From Hemibagrus wyckioides (lineage: Eukaryota; Chordata; Actinopteri; Siluriformes; Bagridae): 64,000 bases of DNA. A model generated the notes under the pieces. That model worked only from the letters and a program-made list of their open reading frames with translations, did no database searches and was not told the DNA's origin. The DNA lies in NCBI RefSeq assembly GCF_019097595.1, contig NC_080710.1, positions 27,454,280 to 27,518,279 on the forward strand, in the 5' to 3' direction. Below are positions 61,601 through 64,000 of this stretch, piece after piece. Made by a program: the position numbers and the translations under genes. Positions within the stretch are counted from its first letter, which is position 1, and each line of letters starts with the position of its first letter.

Positions 61601-63355
61601 TATGAGAGAGAGAGAGTGCGAGAGGGGGGGGGAAGTCATTGATGGACGCTCTAACTCCAGGCTCTGTGTGACTGCTGATTGAGCTAATAGTGGAGAATGA
61701 GAGCGAGATGATGGAGGGAATTGGAGAGCGCGCCGACGTTCAGGCAAAGCCCCTGTGTGCAGAATACTAACTGCCACGCTCATCTGCAGAGAGCAGGGAG
61801 GGAGGGAGAGGAGACTCAGCCAGCCAGGGAGACAAGGTTTGTCCTTCTGACTGCTTTTAGAGGTGTTCGGCCAGACATAATGGTAGTTAACGCAGTGTGC
61901 GCTGATGAGCCCATGAGGCCCGAGCGGAATTTCAGGCTGACTAAAAGAGTCGGCGCGAGTTCCCCGCCTCCGCCTCTCACCTGTGAGTCACACGTCTCTG
62001 GAGTCTGGCATGAAATTCGTACATGGACATTTTGTGTGTGTGTGTGCGCCGGAAGCATGGTGGTTAAATCCATTAGCGAGACTAGCTCAAGTCAGAGTCA
62101 CATGAAGTAGGGGAACAAATTGAGAGTGCTGGGCGCTAGTGCAGGTTAGACAGCATGAAGTGGATCACACTCATTCTGGATCACTCTCACAGTTAATAAT
62201 GGAGTGTTTGATTTCTCAGTACATGTCACAGTCACCAGGAGGTGGGTGTGTTTGAAGGATGTACACATGGTTGATTTGAGAGGGAAGAAAAAAGGAATCT
62301 ATGTACAGTTAATATGAACTAGACTTTTATCACAAGGGTTAAGGGCCTTGCTCAATTGCCCAACTGTGGAGCTTGGTGGTGCTGGATCTGAGCATCTCCA
62401 AAACTGCAGCTCTTGTGGGGTGTTCCCGGTCTGCAGTGGTCAGAATCTATCAAAAGTGGTCCAAGCAAGGAACAGTGGTGAACCGGCGACAGGGTCATGG
62501 ACGGCCAAGGCTCATTGATGCATGTGGGGAGCGAAGGCTGACCTGTGTGATCCGATCCAACAGACGAGCTACTGTTGATCAAACTGCTGAAGAAGTTAAT
62601 GCTGGTTCTGATAGAAAGGTGTCAGAATACACAGTGCAGGACGGGTCAGGGCTGTTTTGGCAGCAAAAAGGGGACCAACACAATATTAGGCAGGTGGTCA
62701 TAATGTTATGCCTGGTCAGAGTGTAATTTAATTATAAACAAGGTGTCTGCAAGTTAAGCTTAATTAATACTTTGACTGAGGATAAAGTAAAACTCTCCAG
62801 ATGTCAGTCTTTTTGGACGTTGTGTAGAATTTCTTTGTCGTTTTAAAATTCGGATAATACTCGCTTTGGTTTTAGTGGAGGACAAAATAATAATAATAAA
62901 AAAAGGAGACATCTTTGGGTGTCTGCCTGGCATGGGAATAGTTCATTCCTCCCATCAAAGGATGTGATGGATACCAGTATGTTTTTATTTCCTTTTATTT
63001 TTCTCCTTGTATGCAGCGAATCCATTGTGAATAAGGCTTCAGAGTTGTGCCAGCTTCTTTTCCTTCATTTTATCAGTTCTGTTAGCTGCCTGAGGCTGTA
63101 ACATCAAATACTTTTAAAATGAAGTGTTTGTCTTTTGCATTTCTCTCCATTCAAGCTGCTTCTGCTGATATTATGTTGTTTTGTCTTGTGTGTGTGTGTG
63201 TGCGTGTGTGTGTGTGTGTATGCAGGAATGTAACACCACACTCGCAGTTGGAGTTTAAAGTATGGACCCATCACACTTTAAAGGCAGATGCTCTGCTAGG
63301 GAAAGCCACTCTGGACCTGCGCCAAGCCCTAGAGCAACACGACAGGAAACGTATG

Positions 63356-63414
<59 letters not shown>

Positions 63415-63944
63415 TGCATACAGTGTCCCTACACTCCTTTTTCTTGTTAGACAGAGCATGTCTGGAACAACTAGGGGGGTTTTGAAATCAGACTAAGTCT
63501 GTGTAATCTGGTTCCCTGTTGTAAGACGTAAGATGAAGTGGAACATGTTGACTCGCATTTCATGCAAGATTCTGATCTCTTCCTCTTTTATACAGAAGAG
63601 AGGCTTCTGTTATCATTTGCCACTAATGATTCTGGAGTACATACAAAAAATGTTTCTACTACAGTCTGTACGTTCTGGTTTTGCACACACTCCTACGCTA
63701 GCGTCTGCACAGATCTCGACGCAAAAAAAAATTTGACCCTTGCGCTGTCTCGACGCTGACCGTTCCCTTATCAATGATCCGTCTCGTCTGTGTGTGGGCG
63801 TAGTTGAAAACGTCAAGGAGGTCCTGAAGCTGACTCTGGAGAACAAAAACGGTGTGGTGTCCTCCGGAGAGCTCACGGTCATCCTGGATGGTCTCGCCGT
63901 TGACCAGGAGCCTCTACACAACGGAAACGCCGCCACTACAACCA
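58626..63944 (+). CDS. wwp1: WWP1 E3 ubiquitin ligase, N-terminal part (C2 domain)
   Basis: WWP1 is a NEDD4-family ligase: an N-terminal C2 domain for membrane and Ca2+ or lipid binding, four WW domains and a C-terminal HECT domain. Coding parts 58626-58695, 59574-59712, 63226-63350 and 63804-63944 join in frame to 158 codons plus one base. They match WWP1 better than ITCH or WWP2: MATAPSRSD start, AKLKRKKNWFG, NPSSPKWDDRLTLNVTP, LEFKVWTHHTLKADALLGKA, ENVKEVLKLTLENKNGVVSS, GELTVILDGLAVDQE. The rest, including all WW and HECT exons, lies beyond the window. The upstream leader is spliced from about 39.5 kb. Confidence 0.95.
58821..59573. other. wwp1: wwp1 intron 2
   Basis: The intron runs from 58696; its only recognised content is a Tc1 family D remnant at 59195-59472. 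Confidence 0.6.
59195..59472 (+). mobile_element. Tc1-like family D remnant (3' part)
   Basis: Decayed transposase text (GCACAAAGCTGGCTCCACGG, CCGAACACCTTTGGGATGAA, ATGCTCCAACATCTAG) ends in the terminal repeat CCAATACTTTTGGTCATATA, 100 bp before a wwp1 acceptor. Confidence 0.75.
59574..59712 (+). CDS. wwp1: wwp1 exon: C2 domain, first strands
   Basis: Acceptor TTCATTTCAG ends at 59573 and donor GTAAGA starts at 59713. It encodes VLCAKLKRKKNWFGATVYVE, then VTAEGESRKTSKSHNPSSPK and WDDRLT. The NPKWD-type loop contributes to the C2 ligand site. Confidence 0.96.
60110..60385 (-). repeat. Dispersed repeat, family F
   Basis: The reverse complement shares long words with 16190-16530 (CCACAAGTCTGATATAAAAT, ATAACCTTACACAGAATTTT, GGGGCATCTCAGAGAGCA). 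Roughly 80 percent identity by eye. Family unknown. Confidence 0.75.
60480..60928 (-). mobile_element. Tc1-like family B copy
   Basis: Runs from ACAGGCATAACATTATGACC to TATGCCTGATCGGTGTATA. The - strand encodes [20 protein letters not shown] and KWSNEETVVNRRQGHGRSRL. Two internal deletions, near 60530 and 60852, shorten it. Confidence 0.9.
60929..62329. other. wwp1: wwp1 intron, no recognised gene
   Basis: A less AT-rich stretch (about 61130-62060) holds scattered CpGs and several 70-145-codon frames without domains. A (GA)n/G9 patch lies at 61603-61632 and GGGAGGGAGGGAGAGG at 61797. It could be a regulatory region; nothing is proven. Confidence 0.45.
62384..62725 (+). mobile_element. Tc1-like family B copy, 5' truncated
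   Basis: It joins SINE-like text (GTTAAGGGCCTTGCTCAATT, 62338) directly to the HTH-coding region ([20 protein letters not shown]) and keeps the right end TTATGCCTGGTCAGAGTGTA. The left terminal repeat is absent. The frame stays open from 62373 to 62726 (117 codons). Confidence 0.88.
62726..63225. other. wwp1: wwp1 intron, 3' part
   Basis: Nothing is recognised except the (TG)n tract at 63187-63219 before the exon. Confidence 0.55.
63226..63350 (+). CDS. wwp1: wwp1 exon: C2 domain, middle
   Basis: An acceptor ending TATGCAG directly follows a (TG)n tract (63187-63219) that replaces the usual polypyrimidine stretch. It encodes NVTPHSQLEFKVWTHHTLKA, then DALLGKATLDLRQALEQHDR. Donor GTATGA at 63351, followed at once by a (CA)n tract. 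Confidence 0.95.
63359..63412 (+). repeat. (CA)n microsatellite
   Basis: About 26 CA units, starting 8 bp after the splice donor of the wwp1 exon ending at 63350. Confidence 0.97.
63804..63944 (+). CDS. wwp1: wwp1 exon: end of C2 domain
   Basis: Acceptor GGGCGTAG ends at 63803 and donor GTTAGT starts at 63945. It encodes ENVKEVLKLTLENKNGVVSS, then GELTVILDGLAVDQEPLHNG and NAATTT. The last codon is split, one base carried over. Confidence 0.94.
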
Positions 63945-64000
63945 GTTAGTACCACCTTCTCTTCTCTCACTATCTCACGATCATCTGATTTTCCAACTCC

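Overview
The window is vertebrate, almost certainly teleost, genomic DNA. Genes are split into short exons with GT-AG introns. They sit in a sea of Tc1/mariner and hAT debris, SINE-like repeats and very long microsatellites. The Tc1 terminal sequences and the fish interspersed repeats (for example 'TATAGCGCTTTTA...') are of the kind seen in ostariophysan fishes such as catfishes. The species assignment is inference only.

Three protein-coding genes are supported, all on the + strand. (1) snx16, 3' part only: six exons between 1415 and 10084 encode the second half of the PX domain, the coiled coil and a C-terminal tail (220 codons plus stop, all splice phases agree). (2) A complete agouti-family gene, best called asip2b/agrp2: three exons between 29681 and 32696 encode a 119-residue secreted peptide with a ten-cysteine agouti domain and the RFF receptor-contact triplet. 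(3) The 5' end of wwp1, a NEDD4-family E3 ubiquitin ligase: a probable non-coding first exon and promoter near 39.3-39.6 kb, a roughly 19-kb first intron, then four coding exons (58626 to 63944) covering the N-terminus and the C2 domain; the gene continues beyond the window. The order snx16 - agouti - wwp1 fits the agouti paralogon, in which ITCH lies near ASIP and WWP2 lies near AGRP.

Everything else is repeat-rich non-coding DNA. 1-1414 is a snx16 intron carrying a relic hAT transposase BED finger. 10085-29500 is the snx16 3'UTR and intergenic DNA with many Tc1 fragments. 28.7-29.4 kb is a GATA/GACA block followed by a TAATA tract directly upstream of the agouti promoter. 32.7-39.3 kb holds a long CTTT tract, a second GATA/GACA block and an alternating A-B-A-B-A array built from microsatellite-bearing units. 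wwp1 intron 1 contains a fold-back Tc1 derivative, a decayed third Tc1 family, a 4.2-kb TTTCTGACTCTG(TG)n minisatellite with a spurious 1439-codon open frame, and a 1.1-kb 'AGCAACC' minisatellite.

No previously undescribed gene system is evident. The most unusual structures are: a Tc1 copy whose catalytic core has been replaced by 320 bp matching, at 319 of 320 positions, an inverted sequence 3.1 kb away; a fold-back Tc1 family with the same internal junction at two loci; complementary 'half-transposase' families (one keeps only the DNA-binding half, the other only the catalytic half); paired Bkm-like blocks around the agouti gene; and the alternating array at 38-39 kb.
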